Positions 27,201-33,250 of a stretch of DNA of 64,000 nucleotides are shown here, in pieces. The notes under the pieces were generated by a model. That model searched no databases, had not been told where the DNA came from, and saw only the letters and a program-made list of their open reading frames with translations. This DNA comes from Ectobius pallidus. Its lineage: Eukaryota; Arthropoda; Insecta; Blattodea; Ectobiidae. Location: NCBI GenBank assembly GCA_964059195.1, contig CAXKWD010000009.1:84975432-85039431 (forward strand), written 5' to 3'. The translations under genes were made by a program, and so were the position numbers. Each line of letters begins with the position of its first letter. Position 1 is the stretch's first letter.

Positions 27201-29787
27201 CTGAATGAGTCCAGGGATGCTTTATCCCCTTTTCCTTTATAAAGTATTTTTAGCATCGTCATTTCCCAATTTTTCTGGTATCTTTCCTATTTGTATGCAT
27301 TTGTTCATCAGGTCTACCCAAAGCTCTTTTAGGCTCTCAAGGGAGTCTTTAAGGTGCTCCATGTAAAGGGTGTCTCAAAAAGAACGCCTGATTTTAAGCT
27401 ACTATTAATTTTATTTTTTTATCTGAAAGAAGCAAACAAAACACACCATTCTCTTCAGGAGATCTTGAGGTTTAATCATGAAACACAATATTGGGCATAT
27501 GACCCCCCCCCCCCCCCCCCCCCCACTAGCCCTGCATGCGATAGCAACAACATTTGCTTCACTCCGGCCACTTCGAGGGCATCCAGGGCGTTTGATGTCT
27601 ATTGTTGAACCGGTGTTTTCAAATTTCTTGATCAACCTACGAAAGTAGATTCAGTTGGTGGATTGTTGTGTCCAAGAATCGTACGAAGTTTCCGAACTGT
27701 TTCCGCGAAACTTTCACCATTCTTGTAGTGCGTTTTCACAGTCAACACTCGCTGTTCCGTACTGTATATTTCCATGACGATACTCCACAAACTGACTTAT
27801 GAAATTAAAACCACAGTATAAGAACCTCAACCTCAATGATCACCGATACCAAAACATGCAAAAACAATGTCGCCAACAACTACAAATAAAAATAGTGGGC
27901 TTTTCAATTCCGGCGTTCTTTTTGAGACACCCTTTATATGTTGTCTGGGCCTGCGGCTTTCTTGTTTCTTCCTCCTTTCATTGCTTGTCTTAGTTCTGTT
28001 GTCGTTTTTGGTTCTACGTTAAGTGCAGGTTTTGTAGTTTCCATGTTATTTGCCTGATCTTGTTCCTGTTTGTTTAATATCTTTGAGAAGTGTTCTTCCC
28101 ATTCCTTCATGTGAATTTCTCCTGTTACGGGAGAGACTCTCTTTTTTAGTACTATGGTCGGGTCTGGTTTTGCATCTTCTGCTAGCTTTCTTGCTTCTCT
28201 CTCTATATACTCCGCTCTTTTCTTCCTAATTGTAGCTTTGTATTTCCTTCTTTTGTGTGCGTACATGGCTAGGTCTGTCTGGCGTTTGTGTGTTCTTGCT
28301 ATTTGTAGTGCCTCTAGTGCTTCTTTTCTTTCCTTATAGCATTCTTGGTCAAACCATAACTGTGCTTGTCTTCTTCCTTTTCTTATCTTGTGCTTAACCT
28401 GATTTGTTCATTCTTCAGTTGAAAAGAATTTAAAATGAAGTTTTCTTTAATTTACACACTTCTTTTGAATGTGGCAGATTAATAATATATATTTGTTTTT
28501 TAGATTAAAATTAGAAAGTACCGGAACAATACCCTTACAGTTAACATTGATTCCATAAAGCGCTATGTTTTTCTTAACCTTGGACAATCTGTAAGCAATT
28601 AAATTCATTCATATTCACTTAACATATAAAATGCTTAAAATATGTAAAGATATCACATAATGCACTGGCAATAACATTAATGATGCATGTGTATGATTCA
28701 TTTAATCTCAAACCATCCATCAGGAATTACATTAACCCTTTTAGCAACAAGTGGTAGAACGCCAGTCTTTCATTTAAGTGCCAGATATGAGCAGATCGGC
28801 CTGGCCAAGATCACCATCTTTAGTGTCATCTTTAACACCAGTGATGCCACTATCGGCTTCAAGAAATCAAATACCATATTGGCCCGAATATAAGACTATG
28901 TTTTTTCCCTGAAAATGTGCTTTTAAAAACTATACTCGTCTTATACACGCAGCTTAAGAGTCAACAACTCTCCATTCCTGAATGCAGCTATGCACGAACA
29001 GAACACGTGTGCAGCAGCGATGCAGCAGGTATCCCCACGCAAATGACGTGCGTCCGACCCAAAGTCAAAGTCGCGTGGAAATTCACCAAACTTTACCGAA
29101 CTTAATTTTTCCTGAATTCGTGCCAGGACATTCTGGACCTGACTGCACTGTTACTTGCATGGCGTCTCTATTCTCTATGCGTAAAGCTTTTGTTTGACCA
29201 ACATGTGGAAAAGAAAGCATCTTTATTGTCTCGATGCGTAAATAAAGGCGAGAGAAAAGTTACGACATGAACTTCAAAATTATGTTTTATGTGAAGCAAA
29301 ATGTACTAATAAGCTATTTTATTTATTTTTTCGTAACTACCCTTCAAAAATTCAGGGTCGTCTTATATTCGAGGTTGTTTTATTTTCGGGCCAATACGGT
29401 AGTTAGCATATTTTTGTAACATCCTATAGCTTCGGAATGCAAACCCTTATAAGCTTGCTGCTTCTGAAATTGTGGTCTGTGGACGCACTTAGCTTTTGAA
29501 CAAAAATACTATAGCAAAGAATCATTTTGAAGACTTAACTATTTTGATTTGACATAAGAACACTAACAAATCAGGTTAAGCGGAAGATATGCAATACTAC
29601 CTGAGAATTAACTACACTCATACTTTGATGCATAATGATGTAACATTGATGTGACACTCATCATTTATTTTAATACTTAATGAGTGTTTATAATTTTCAG
29701 AGCCAGTATCGTTTTGTGTGTGAAAGCGTTCATCGAGCTTACAGTGAAGGAATAGTGAAGCCTCTTCTGGAGTTCCAAAGCAGCTGA
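104..29787 (+). CDS. Ptpmeg: FERM-PDZ protein tyrosine phosphatase (PTPN3/PTPN4, Ptpmeg), 3' part of gene
   Basis: Twelve coding exons (104-224, 1388-1475, 2587-2739, 5463-5695, 6836-7006, 12847-12997, 17510-17795, 18230-18481, 20366-20482, 23249-23481, 25789-26073, 29701-29787) join with GT..AG introns and unbroken phase to 724 residues plus stop. In order: FERM F2/F3 lobes (about 1-150), FERM-adjacent segment (150-200), proline-rich linker (200-305), PDZ (306-400), PTP domain (about 430-720). Catalytic residues are all present: KNRYRDI pTyr loop, WPDHG acid loop (Asp about 618), [11 protein letters not shown]-loop (Cys about 650, codon 25933-25935), Q loop QTASQYRF. The family is a membrane-cytoskeleton-associated cytosolic phosphatase that dephosphorylates phosphotyrosine; the FERM lobe binds membrane or adhesion partners and PDZ binds C-terminal tails. 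The first exons (F1 lobe) are outside the window. An active enzyme is expected. Confidence 0.96.
225..1387 (+). other. Phosphatase intron
   Basis: AT-rich intron with an (AT)n run at 1028-1048 and a candidate alternative terminal exon at 900-984 (see findings). No transposon is recognised. Confidence 0.7.
1388..1475 (+). CDS. Ptpmeg: Ptpmeg exon (FERM F2/F3 junction)
   Basis: Acceptor TTTACAG at 1381-1387. Encodes [18 protein letters not shown] then [11 protein letters not shown], the FERM F2 end and the conserved YGV(D/E)LH start of F3. Two nearby donors exist, GTAAGG at 1476 and GTAAGC at 1482. The first keeps ARD as in homologues; the second would add Val-Arg in frame, so a two-residue variant is possible. 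Confidence 0.92.
1476..2586 (+). other. Phosphatase intron
   Basis: Contains the inverted repeat at 1722-1871 described separately. The stretch 1530-1720 is slightly GC-richer and may be an unclassified repeat. Nothing is recognised from 1880 to 2586. Confidence 0.6.
1722..1871. repeat. 27-bp inverted repeat with 96-bp loop
   Basis: Arms at 1722-1748 and 1845-1871 are reverse complements (core TGGGATTACCTATGATAA against TTATCATAGGTAATCCCA). The inner flanks also resemble each other (TTGAAAC, TTTAAAC). It may be a short fold-back transposon or a retroelement end; no coding sequence lies inside. Confidence 0.75.
2587..2739 (+). CDS. Ptpmeg: Ptpmeg exon (FERM C lobe)
   Basis: Acceptor TTATAG (2581-2586), donor GTAAGT at 2740; 51 whole codons. 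Encodes the PH-like F3 core, including [25 protein letters not shown] and QLRREP. The W-x-x-I-x-K-I-S-F-K-R-K-x-F run is the family signature of FERM_C. Confidence 0.95.
3010..3203. repeat. Inverted pair of a hammerhead-like hairpin repeat
   Basis: Left arm (3010-3073) and right arm (3147-3202) are near reverse complements. Each contains, in one orientation, CAGCTGATGATG, a small hairpin (ATGAG-AAG-CTCAT at 3169-3181; ATGAG-CTT-CTCAT at 3031-3043 on the other strand), CGAAAC and GTCCTAATTT. The single-arm relative at 6049-6160 keeps the same layout. The layout resembles a type I hammerhead ribozyme as found in Penelope-like elements, but the core is not canonical. Likely a retroelement-associated repeat. 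Confidence 0.6.
3264..4583. mobile_element. Non-autonomous hAT-like element, 1.3 kb
   Basis: Terminal inverted repeats TAGAGATAGGAATTTTTCG (left) and its counterpart ending CGAAAAATTCCTATCCCTA (right) bound 1320 bp. The left flank is TATATAAT (3256-3263). The right flank reads TATATA and then a pogo MITE; removing the MITE and one TA restores TATATAAT, an exact 8-bp duplication as expected for hAT. Inside there is no transposase, only short open stretches and an (ATT)n run at 4130-4154. Confidence 0.8.
4590..5096 (+). mobile_element. Pogo-type MITE, copy 1
   Basis: A 507-bp element with inverted ends CCGTATTGGCCCGAATATAA and TATTTTCGGGCCAATACGG, flanked by TA on both sides (4588-4589, 5097-5098). 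The + strand retains a start region from ATG 4890 reading [11 protein letters not shown] and then [14 protein letters not shown], which resembles the beginning of a CENP-B-type pogo transposase DNA-binding domain; the catalytic part is absent. A second copy lies at 28874-29399. Confidence 0.8.
5463..5695 (+). CDS. Ptpmeg: Ptpmeg exon (FERM C end and FERM-adjacent region)
   Basis: Acceptor TTTTTAG (ends 5462), donor GTATGT at 5696. It completes the F3 lobe with [20 protein letters not shown], a family hallmark, and continues into the FERM-adjacent stretch ([29 protein letters not shown]) often regulated by phosphorylation in this family. Ends two bases into an Arg codon. Confidence 0.96.
6049..6160. 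repeat. Second copy of the hammerhead-like hairpin repeat
   Basis: Homologous to 3010-3110: shared AATTAG start, CATC..TCAGCTGA, and a tail reading CTTCTCTATCCA and then GATGTCCT. Its hairpin ATGGG-TTC-CCCAT (6076-6088) replaces ATGAG..CTCAT by a paired double change, so pairing is kept while sequence changes. No inverted second arm is present here. Confidence 0.6.
6161..6835 (+). other. Phosphatase intron, nothing recognised
   Basis: AT-rich spacer up to the acceptor TACAG at 6831-6835. Open stretches here have no recognisable coding content. Confidence 0.6.
6836..7006 (+). CDS. Ptpmeg: Ptpmeg exon (linker)
   Basis: Acceptor TTTCTACAG, donor GTGAGT at 7007. Encodes [18 protein letters not shown] and then proline-rich APPARPPRP, a possible SH3-binding stretch between the FERM-adjacent region and PDZ. 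Phase is kept on both sides. The linker diverges between insects and vertebrates, so the assignment rests on splice sites, phase and position. Confidence 0.9.
7723..7775 (+). repeat. tRNA-like promoter remnant (SINE head)
   Basis: TAGCCTTGTGG (7723-7733) resembles a pol III A box and GGGTTCGATTC (7765-7775) a B box. The spacing suits a tRNA-derived SINE, but acceptor-stem pairing is not evident, so this is not called a tRNA gene. Confidence 0.5.
8150..8281. repeat. 33-bp minisatellite, four units
   Basis: Units start at 8150, 8183, 8216 and 8249, each with a TTTTTAATATT-like core followed by GGTACAAGGGGCAC in the better-preserved units. Because 33 is a multiple of three, frames on both strands stay open through the array, making an 11-residue repeat on paper; that openness is probably incidental. 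Confidence 0.85.
8564..8577 (+). promoter_or_regulatory. CTCF-like motif
   Basis: CCACTAGGTGGCAG fits the conserved insect/vertebrate CTCF core CCASYAGRKGGCRS at all 14 positions. It lies inside the TIR element near its right end. Whether it is bound is unknown. Confidence 0.5.
8747..9830 (+). other. Phosphatase intron, unclassified
   Basis: No gene. TTAACTGTTTCACTGCTACAG near 8891 resembles the piggyBac-like end at 57162 but no clear partner end was found. The stretch 9290-9790 looks like old repeat DNA that I cannot classify. Confidence 0.4.
9931..10310 (-). pseudogene. Mariner transposase C-terminal half, inactive
   Basis: Encodes FIHDNAWPH, then [20 protein letters not shown] and the ending [15 protein letters not shown], typical of mariner (D,D34D) transposases that cut and paste DNA. 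The second Asp is in HDNA; the third, normally Asp in APSD, is Asn here, 34 residues later. Upstream, [13 protein letters not shown] (10250-10305) is in another frame, so there is also a frameshift near 10245. The N-terminal HTH region is not recognisable. Confidence 0.88.
10645..10728. repeat. Minisatellite, about 20-21 bp, four units
   Basis: ACCCCCAAACTTGATTGCTC repeats about four times with small changes (CTTCAT variants). It adjoins the left inverted end of the hAT element. Confidence 0.8.
10940..11530. repeat. Tandem array of four ~145-bp units
   Basis: Units begin near 10958, 11101, 11251 and 11395 with AATTTTTAAATATTGAACTA and each contains CTAAGACATGCCAATGTA or close variants. Periods are about 143-150 bp. 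Each unit carries a C-rich block like the element's terminal sequence. Confidence 0.85.
12400..12520 (+). pseudogene. Second mariner transposase C-terminus
   Basis: Reads [20 protein letters not shown] and ends with a stop after YIEK, near-identical to the left copy at 9931 but on the opposite strand. Only the last 35-40 codons are kept. Confidence 0.8.
12847..12997 (+). CDS. Ptpmeg: Ptpmeg exon (linker before PDZ)
   Basis: Acceptor AATTACAG, donor GTACAG at 12998; phase continues GA|T. Encodes [17 protein letters not shown] and then [20 protein letters not shown] with acidic and proline-rich character: PPxY-like PPPLYE-type sites and SP motifs suggest docking or phosphorylation, by inference only. 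Confidence 0.88.
12998..14034 (+). other. Phosphatase intron, nothing recognised
   Basis: AT-rich intron sequence with a short CACATG run near 13322. No element boundary was found. Confidence 0.6.
14046..15101 (+). pseudogene. Penelope-like polyprotein, C-terminal 350 residues
   Basis: Begins within the reverse transcriptase end ([10 protein letters not shown]), continues through the thumb/linker, a Cys-rich linker ([11 protein letters not shown]) typical of Penelope, and a GIY-YIG nuclease domain: [19 protein letters not shown] then [12 protein letters not shown], with the downstream Glu in WELAHQW. The frame is open over about 1050 bp, suggesting recent insertion. The ATG at 14046 precedes the truncation point and lies partly in the target duplication, so it is not a natural start. 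Confidence 0.9.
14050..15267 (+). mobile_element. 5'-truncated Penelope-like retroelement
   Basis: Flanked by a 15-bp direct repeat TTTTATCGGAAATGT (14035-14049 and 15268-15282), taken as a target duplication. It carries one long open frame ending at 15101 and a short 3' UTR. Penelope-like elements combine a reverse transcriptase with a GIY-YIG endonuclease; here only the last part of the reverse transcriptase remains, so the copy cannot move itself. Confidence 0.85.
15283..16923 (+). other. Phosphatase intron, mostly unrecognised
   Basis: No gene seen. The GC-richer block 16370-16600 may be an old repeat. A (TG)n run lies at 16785-16803. Confidence 0.5.
16924..17376. repeat. Fold-back minisatellite (inverted arms of a 21-bp repeat)
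   Basis: Left arm 16924-17070 has about six units of a 21-bp repeat with core AATTTCGGAAAAAGTAA; right arm 17231-17376 is its reverse complement with the same unit count. Matching unique edges (CTACACC..CAACCTC outside, GAGGGCTAT inside) show that whole arms were inverted. The 160-bp spacer is unrelated. Arms are open on paper as Ile-Ser-Glu-Lys-Val repeats but no gene is inferred. Confidence 0.85.
17510..17795 (+). CDS. Ptpmeg: Ptpmeg exon (PDZ domain)
   Basis: Acceptor TTATTACAG (17501-17509), donor GTAAGT at 17796. It encodes essentially the whole PDZ domain: [19 protein letters not shown] (carboxylate-binding loop RFGFN), [28 protein letters not shown], and the alpha-B helix [12 protein letters not shown] with His at its start, indicating class I ligand preference (S/T-x-hydrophobic tails). 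Phase 0 in, one base over. Confidence 0.97.
17796..18229 (+). other. Short phosphatase intron
   Basis: 434 bp, AT-rich, no repeat recognised. Ends in TATTTTCAG. Confidence 0.8.
18230..18481 (+). CDS. Ptpmeg: Ptpmeg exon (PDZ-PTP linker and start of PTP)
   Basis: Encodes an acidic stretch ([16 protein letters not shown]), the first helices of the catalytic domain ([32 protein letters not shown]) and the pTyr-recognition loop KNRYRDISP. Donor GTAAGT at 18482 falls inside the Tyr codon of SPY. Confidence 0.96.
18482..20365 (+). other. Phosphatase intron, nothing recognised
   Basis: 1.9 kb of AT-rich sequence without recognisable element ends or coding stretches. Confidence 0.6.
20366..20482 (+). 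CDS. Ptpmeg: Ptpmeg exon (PTP domain)
   Basis: Acceptor GGTTTCAG, donor GTAAGG at 20483. Encodes [24 protein letters not shown] and NRYIATQ, the conserved DYINANY and YIATQ motifs that frame the active site. Its phases connect exactly to GPLP in the next exon. Confidence 0.97.
20990..21170 (-). repeat. Degraded tRNA-derived SINE (second family)
   Basis: On the - strand it reads GCATGGGCACAGTACTACAA, then a B-box-like TTTGATCC and a body with TTGGCCTAATCC. It resembles copies at 30800-30990 and 49290-49470. Old and mutated. Confidence 0.5.
21279..21567 (-). repeat. tRNA-derived SINE, family 1
   Basis: The - strand head has CTTGTGGTTAGCATTGCTG (A box) and GGTTCGATCCC (B box), then the family body with GGTGCACTCA and GTAGATGATGCAG. 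It is flanked by AGCTAGACAT (21269-21278) and AGCTAGATAT (21568-21577). Related copies: 37209-37378, 50056-50259, 55318-55646. Confidence 0.75.
21600..22700 (+). other. Phosphatase intron, mostly unrecognised
   Basis: No gene. AATTATCAGGAGTTCACTGTA ending at about 22101 resembles a pogo-like terminal repeat (compare 51138), but no partner end was identified. Confidence 0.4.
22700..23100 (-). pseudogene. Decayed mariner/Tc1-type transposase fragment
   Basis: On the - strand, [20 protein letters not shown] (about 22863-22920) matches the PDLxPxDFFLWGYLKE pattern around the last catalytic Asp, which is Asn here. A later GHITWGIF resembles the GGHIE-like end. Multiple stops and no boundaries, so a relic. 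Confidence 0.55.
23249..23481 (+). CDS. Ptpmeg: Ptpmeg exon (PTP domain)
   Basis: Acceptor TGTTTCAG, donor GTAATC at 23482. Encodes [34 protein letters not shown] (substrate-loop region), and [14 protein letters not shown] run follows the donor. Phase 0 at the end. Confidence 0.97.
23482..24275 (+). other. Phosphatase intron
   Basis: AT-rich with a T run (23501-23521) and a (TTTA)n microsatellite at 23885-23910. A duplicated phrase GCAATTCTATTT..TTCAAATGTGAGC occurs near 24046 and 24089. No gene. Confidence 0.6.
24277..25642 (-). mobile_element. 5'-truncated non-LTR retrotransposon (Jockey/CR1-like)
   Basis: The - strand codes the second half of a reverse transcriptase and the C-terminal tail, followed by a 3' end made of ACAT repeats (24279-24301) and TTTATTCATCC. 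The same tail layout and C-terminal coding (Y-x-x-EEF) recurs at 56062-56310, so this is an interspersed family. Target-site repeats were not identified. Confidence 0.85.
24512..25642 (-). pseudogene. LINE reverse transcriptase, C-terminal part
   Basis: About 376 open residues with [20 protein letters not shown] (motif 4/B), FADDTSIF (catalytic FADD), [17 protein letters not shown] and [14 protein letters not shown]. It copies element RNA into DNA at the target site when complete. The N-terminal fingers and the endonuclease are missing. The long open frame suggests a recent insertion. Confidence 0.92.
25789..26073 (+). CDS. Ptpmeg: Ptpmeg exon (PTP catalytic core)
   Basis: Acceptor TTTTGCAG (ends 25788), donor GTGAGT at 26074; 95 whole codons. 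Contains WPDHGVPDD (general acid Asp), [14 protein letters not shown] (nucleophile Cys at 25933-25935, Arg of the P-loop) and [19 protein letters not shown] leading to the Q loop. All catalytic residues are intact. The LINE at 24277-25642 ends less than 150 bp upstream of the acceptor. Confidence 0.98.
26074..26289 (+). other. Start of phosphatase intron
   Basis: Short AT-rich stretch before the LINE remnant; nothing else seen. Confidence 0.7.
26300..28400 (-). mobile_element. Second non-LTR retrotransposon fragment, split by an insertion
   Basis: The - strand from 28400 to 27937 and from 27363 to 26300 forms one decayed reverse-transcriptase region: a basic region ([16 protein letters not shown]), [39 protein letters not shown] and [11 protein letters not shown] (catalytic YTDD). 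Removing the insert 27366-27934 and one TA makes the two halves contiguous in frame (GPDNI-Y-MEHLK). Several frameshifts remain. The clade is undetermined, and both ends are missing. Confidence 0.85.
27366..27934 (-). mobile_element. Mariner/IS630-type MITE inside the LINE
   Basis: 569 bp with perfect 23-bp inverted ends (AAGGGTGTCTCAAAAAG..) and TA on both sides (27364-27365, 27935-27936). The - strand from ATG 27774 retains the N-terminal part of a DUF4817-type transposase: [17 protein letters not shown], then [18 protein letters not shown] (helix-turn-helix end). A run of 22 C (27503-27524) interrupts the coding region and the catalytic part is absent. Confidence 0.85.
28401..28873 (+). 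other. Phosphatase intron, nothing firmly recognised
   Basis: AT-rich. An 87-bp open stretch between AG (28503) and GT (28591) was considered as an exon and rejected (see rejected list). Confidence 0.5.
28874..29399 (+). mobile_element. Pogo-type MITE, copy 2
   Basis: Same family as 4590-5096: ends CCATATTGGCCCGAATATAA and TATTTTCGGGCCAATACGG, TA on both sides. 526 bp. The transposase start region is present but altered (the initial ATG phase is damaged). Confidence 0.85.
29701..29787 (+). CDS. Ptpmeg: Ptpmeg last coding exon
   Basis: Acceptor TAATTTTCAG (ends 29700). Encodes [20 protein letters not shown] and then PLLEFQSS followed by TGA (29785-29787). This completes the Q loop and final helix of the PTP domain; length and ending fit the family. 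GTAATC begins 18 bases after the stop and could start a 3' UTR intron. Confidence 0.97.
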   Translation, partial: SQYRFVCESVHRAYSEGIVKPLLEFQSS

Positions 29788-32064
29788 GAAGGTCAAGGAC
29801 TATAGGTAATCATTACTGCTATTCATCCAGGTACTGTATTTTTTTTTTTTTTTATGAATGTGTAAACAGTATGTTACTGACTTACTTAGATAATTTATAT
29901 CATGTATTAGTGTAAGGAATCAAATCTTCATGCTACTGGATTTTTAATATGGAATTTACTATAACATTTTTTTAAAAATGTTTGTACTATTTATCTCAAA
30001 TCACAACATTATGCATGTAAAATATTATACATGAATTTTTAATCATATTTAAACACTGTCCAAAAGTCTGTACTTTTTAAAAATACAAGTCAAAGTATAC
30101 TGTTGCACTATTTGAATCAAAGCCTTAATACATTTGTTTAAAAAAATAATATCATGATGCAACCAACATTGCCATTTTGAAAATAGAGGCCTTAATTCAC
30201 TTTGATAGCAATCAAAGTTTTTGTAATGTGCACCTTAAACTTTTTTAATTTGTAAAAACACTTTTACCAATGAATGTTTTTAAAGCTAATGGCACTGAAG
30301 CCAATGAAAACCACTTTTAATTGTAGTTATAGTTAGTATCAGTTTTTATACCTAGATAAACTTATACCAGTGATGTTTAAAACTGTATTATACCACATGA
30401 TGAAATAATTATTAGTTGTAAATTTAAAATACATTTATTTATTGTCTCAGTTTTAGCTATGTATATTGCTTATATGATTTAAGAACTTTTATTTTTTGGT
30501 CCAGTCTTTAACATTGGCCCCACAAATTCTTAGATTAATTTGTTAGTTATTGGTTTATTTCATCACATTAAGATTCTTAATTGTTCCTTTCTAAAATAAG
30601 TACCAGTATATTACTACTTTGATATCAGTATTAGAGATGATTTTCTCCTCTTAAAAAAAAAAATTATATTTTAAATCAAACAATGTGTAGATGTGTCAGA
30701 TTATTAAAGAAACAAAAATGTTGACCTTTCACATAAGTAACTTCACTTAAGAAATGCCTCTGCTATTGAAATTGATAAGAAAACCCACACACCAGCTGCA
30801 TTTATCCTCGAAATACTCATGGTACCCATTTCTGTTAGACCCTGAAATGACCCCAGAACCATAGTGCCACCAGAAGGTAGGTCAATTAAAAATCTCTATG
30901 ATCTCATCAGTAATTGAACCCATGGCCTTCTGGTTTGTATCTTAGTGCCTCAGTGAACTGCATTACAATACTCCCAGTGACGGTGGTAGAAGAGATGGAT
31001 TGAACTCAATAACCCAGAGTTTAATTTCTTTTTTGGTTCCACGTAAATTGTATCTGTAAGTTGATAACTGCAAAATTAGTATCGTTTCTTTGAGATTAAT
31101 ACCTCAGCAGTATTATGAGGTAACCACTGTAATTCGATAATTGTGCTTAAGTATGGTACTTCCAGTTTAGTCATGTAAGGGGTAGATTTATATCTTTATT
31201 TAGATTGTAAACATTGTTTACAGAACTATCTCCATCTACGTAAAGTTCCATTTTATGGGCTGAACCCATTAAGGTAAAGAAAAAGTGCAAGCAAGTTATA
31301 GAGATTATAGAGGATATTCCCAGATGTCACTGTTGTTCTCTTCCCTTTTGTACAAATTAGTAATTATCCATTTCCTTCATATGCAGTAGTAGTATCTAAT
31401 GCCCAGACACTTGGATGATCTTCATTCGTCTTATTTCCTTTATATTAACTACTACAAATATTATTATTCCTATTGCTACTATTATCGTGTACCTACAATC
31501 ATTTACAAATCAAAATAGCAAATACCTTTTTCAACAAGCCAACACAATATTTAGTTTTGCTCAAAACATTACTTACGACCTTCATTTCTCTCCATTCATT
31601 CAAAGCATGCAATTCCTTATTATTATAGCGAAGGATTTGTCAGTATTCTATAACTTCAATAGAGATATACATTTCTTTACAAATAGATCAGTCTTTTACC
31701 CAAACTATGTTTCTGCGATATTCAACTGTTTCAAACAGTGATTTGTTTTAAAGCAAATTGTTCCCAACCAAAAGAACCTGAATTCTGCTACATACAAAAT
31801 TACTAAAAGGGTTTTTTAATATTATTCTAAGCACATGCAAACTGACATTATTCTCTTTTTAAAATATACGATTCAAAATAATATAAACCGTCGTACAATG
31901 TTGACCGTTATAAGAACTTAACAGGCTCATACAATAACAAAACTCGTTTGCACTCATTTTATTAACTTTGTGCTTGCCTGTTAAGTTCTATATAATGGTC
32001 TTACATCATAAATAAGTATTACATTGTGGTCAGTACCTATTTACATTGCATGCATCAGTATTGT
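29788..32064 (+). other. Ptpmeg 3' UTR and downstream
   Basis: AT-rich. The 3' UTR end cannot be placed; no clear poly(A) signal context was chosen. A degraded SINE-like stretch lies at 30800-30990. No gene. Confidence 0.5.
30800..30990 (-). repeat. Degraded tRNA-derived SINE (second family)
   Basis: The - strand has a body with AAACCAGAAGGCCATGGGTT and a B-box-like GGGTTCAATTA, like the copy at 49290-49470. Boundaries are not clear. Confidence 0.5.
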
Positions 32065-32068
32065 TTAA

Positions 32069-32748
32069 CCCTTTCACTGCTATCGACGGAGCTGTTCCAG
32101 CGCGGAGAATGGCACTTACGTGTGCTATCGACGGAGCAGTTCCGCCCACGAAGTTGGTACTATGAACGAGACGATTCCACAAGGCATGGAATTTTTTAAC
32201 ACGGTTTTAATGAAAGGATAGTGTCCTGCCATCTCTTGGGGTTAGATAGAACTTAATTTCATTGCTTTCCCTGCTCTGTGGTGCAATCTGTAGACGAAAA
32301 TGTGAGGCCTTGCACAATGTTGCCGCGAAGTTAGTGCTACGAATAAGACAATTGCTCGTAGAATGGAATTTTTTAACATGGTTTCAACGAAAGGATAGTG
32401 TCCTGCCATCTCTTGGGGTTAGATAGAACTTAATTTCATTGCTTTCCTTGCCCTGTGGTGCAATCTGTAGACGAAAATGTGAGGCCTTGCACAATGTTGT
32501 GATGTCTGAAGAAGCCAATGAACTCAGGAGTCATCTGACATGCGGGGAATCACATCAAGGCCATGGTATGTTCAATTTCAACACAGTCATTGCTTTCACG
32601 AGCAAGGAAAAGCATTTCTTATGTGATGACGAAATTCTGGCGTATTTTAAAACTGCCTTCTTATTTTTCGGATTTAGCACAGAGTGACAGTGAAAATATC
32701 TCAGCAAGGAGGGTATGTCAGCTTGCCAATATCTCAGCAGTGAAAGGG
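32069..32748. mobile_element. PiggyBac-type MITE with internal duplication
   Basis: TTAA on both sides (32065-32068, 32749-32752) and inverted ends CCCTTTCACTGCT / AGCAGTGAAAGGG. 680 bp without a transposase. A 177-bp unit is tandemly duplicated inside (matching phrases at 32221 and 32398). TTAA targets with CCC-starting ends are diagnostic of piggyBac. Confidence 0.85.
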
Positions 32749-32752
32749 TTAA

Positions 32753-33197
32753 TGAAGTATAACTTTAAAAAATCAATTCCACTATTATAAATAATTGCTC
32801 ACATAAATTATATGTCTTTTTGAATCCTGTATTCTTCGTTATCAGCTAAGATCTATAACTAATATTTATGTGCATACTCTCCGGATCTCTCTGCATATGT
32901 TATATAAATTTGTTGGGGTCATCATATGGGATGTTAAAATTTAGCACTCAATTATTTCAAAGTGTTTACAATCATTCTGGGTTGTACCACTGGGCTTGAT
33001 CAATAAAATAATTACATATAATCATTATGGTTAAAAGATCTTGGTTCTTCTGGTTAAATAATTTATACCAAACCGTTTTGTTTCTAGATGCATTTTTGTA
33101 ATTTTTCTTCACTGCCTATTTCATTAATTTGTAGAACAGTGAAGGGATGATAAACTGCTAATATTTCTGTCTTATTTAACCCTCCCATGTCTGTGTG

Positions 33198-33250
<53 letters not shown>

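Noticed and set aside
28504..28590. An 87-bp open stretch between TTTTTTAG and GTAAGC, in phase with the phosphatase, that could be an extra exon
   Set aside because: It would insert 29 residues inside the conserved Q loop (QTA|SQYRF) and resembles nothing in the family; chance open stretch in AT-rich DNA.
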